From the NCBI RefSeq assembly GCF_001561995.1, contig NZ_LLWC01000030.1, positions 39,308 through 103,307 of the forward strand: DNA of 64,000 bases, written 5' to 3'. Below, in pieces: positions 63,826 through 64,000 of the stretch (position 1 is its first letter; every line of letters starts with the position of its first letter). The translations under genes were made by a program, and so were the position numbers. This stretch comes from Polycladidibacter hongkongensis. Its GTDB lineage: Bacteria > Pseudomonadota > Alphaproteobacteria > Rhizobiales > Stappiaceae. A model generated the notes under the pieces. The model had not been told where the DNA came from. It made no database searches and saw only the letters and a program-made list of their open reading frames with translations.

Positions 63826-64000
63826 GTAGTGACCCAGTGAGTTCCTGCTCATGCTACAGTGAGGAAAATGGTAGCGATGAGTGAGACATTGGAAGACGGT
63901 TTCAAGCGTTGGACAGCGAAGCGCAAATCGGCGCTTGTTATTGAGATCCTGCAGGGCAAGACGACGGTGGCCGAGGCTAGCCGTTCTTACGACCTGTCCC
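63826..64000 (+). mobile_element. IS3-type insertion sequence, left end
   Basis: Non-ABC sequence begins about 63826 (TGTAGTGACCCAGTGAG), which I take as the terminal inverted repeat of an insertion sequence. It is followed within about 45 bp by a transposase-like reading frame and runs off the window edge. Exact end and target duplication cannot be seen without the other end. Confidence 0.65.
63868..64000 (+). CDS. IS3-family transposase OrfA, partial
   Basis: The first 44 residues of a helix-turn-helix protein (MVAMSETLEDGF, then RKSALVIEILQGKTTVAEAS and RSYDL) that match the N-terminal pattern of IS3-type OrfA or DUF1153-like transposase regulators seen in alphaproteobacterial IS elements. 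Preceded by GAGGAAA. A second in-frame ATG is at 63877. The gene continues beyond position 64000, so OrfB and the frameshift region are not visible. Confidence 0.75.
   Translation, partial: MVAMSETLEDGFKRWTAKRKSALVIEILQGKTTVAEASRSYDLS

Overview
The window is chromosomal DNA from an alphaproteobacterium. The gene order dgt-argS-SPOR-nagZ-scpA-scpB, tatABC-serS-surE-pcm-lytM-yajC-secDF and queA-tgt is typical of Hyphomicrobiales and relatives, and the uvrA/ssb divergent pair carries an alphaproteobacterial-type SOS box (GAAC-N7-GAAC). A pyruvate formate-lyase system behind a consensus FNR site points to a facultative anaerobe; a Pseudovibrio/Stappiaceae-like organism would fit, but that is inference from gene content.

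Layout. 1-1073: end of a probable integrated element (phage-type adenine methylase, small unknown gene, repeat-rich end) abutting the 3' end of tRNA-Arg(TCT). 1074-3475: tRNA-Arg, an NDUFS4-like complex I subunit and a PiT phosphate transporter. 3610-3944: three identical tRNA-Pro(TGG) genes in tandem. 4310-5939: a diverged tandem duplication of a small membrane-protein gene plus the head of an atypical SDR gene. 5926-9308: pflA and pflB with FNR control. 9828-12154: gpr-like aldo/keto reductase, xthA, erpA. 12389-21055: dgt, argS, SPOR-domain protein, nagZ, scpA, scpB. 21185-29487: CPBP protease, FbpC-type ATPase, tatABC, serS, surE, diverged pcm, NlpD-like LytM lipoprotein. 29542-36558: DUF815 ATPase, yajC-secD-secF, Mth938-like protein, NDUFAF6-like protein, trmFO. 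36768-37700: a lipoprotein with a Cys-His-Asp arrangement, then a probable multi-hairpin small RNA whose loops all carry CCTCCC (anti-Shine-Dalgarno). 37991-41885: uvrA and ssb, divergent around the SOS box. 42115-46262: tRNA-Glu, gloA, double cold-shock protein, DUF192 protein, CDF transporter, MarC protein. 46263-53197: gyrA, coaD, two cyclophilins, queA, tgt. 53298-60530: nucleotide-sugar genes (dehydrogenase, epimerase, galU) next to cysQ-cysD-cysNC, which could supply PAPS. 60666-62972: kdsA, eno. 63154-64000: a decaying locus, with a frameshifted membrane protein gene and an ABC ATPase gene cut by an IS3-type insertion sequence that runs off the window.

The most notable items beyond ordinary housekeeping genes are the anti-SD-loop RNA (about 37490-37663, minus strand), the cysD leader hairpin that buries its Shine-Dalgarno sequence, the 4.3-5.4 kb duplication, the tRNA-Pro triplication, and the repeat-decorated element end at tRNA-Arg. 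The three tRNA transcription units share a nearly identical promoter design (TTGCAA/TTGCCA, 17-bp spacer, TATAAT-like).
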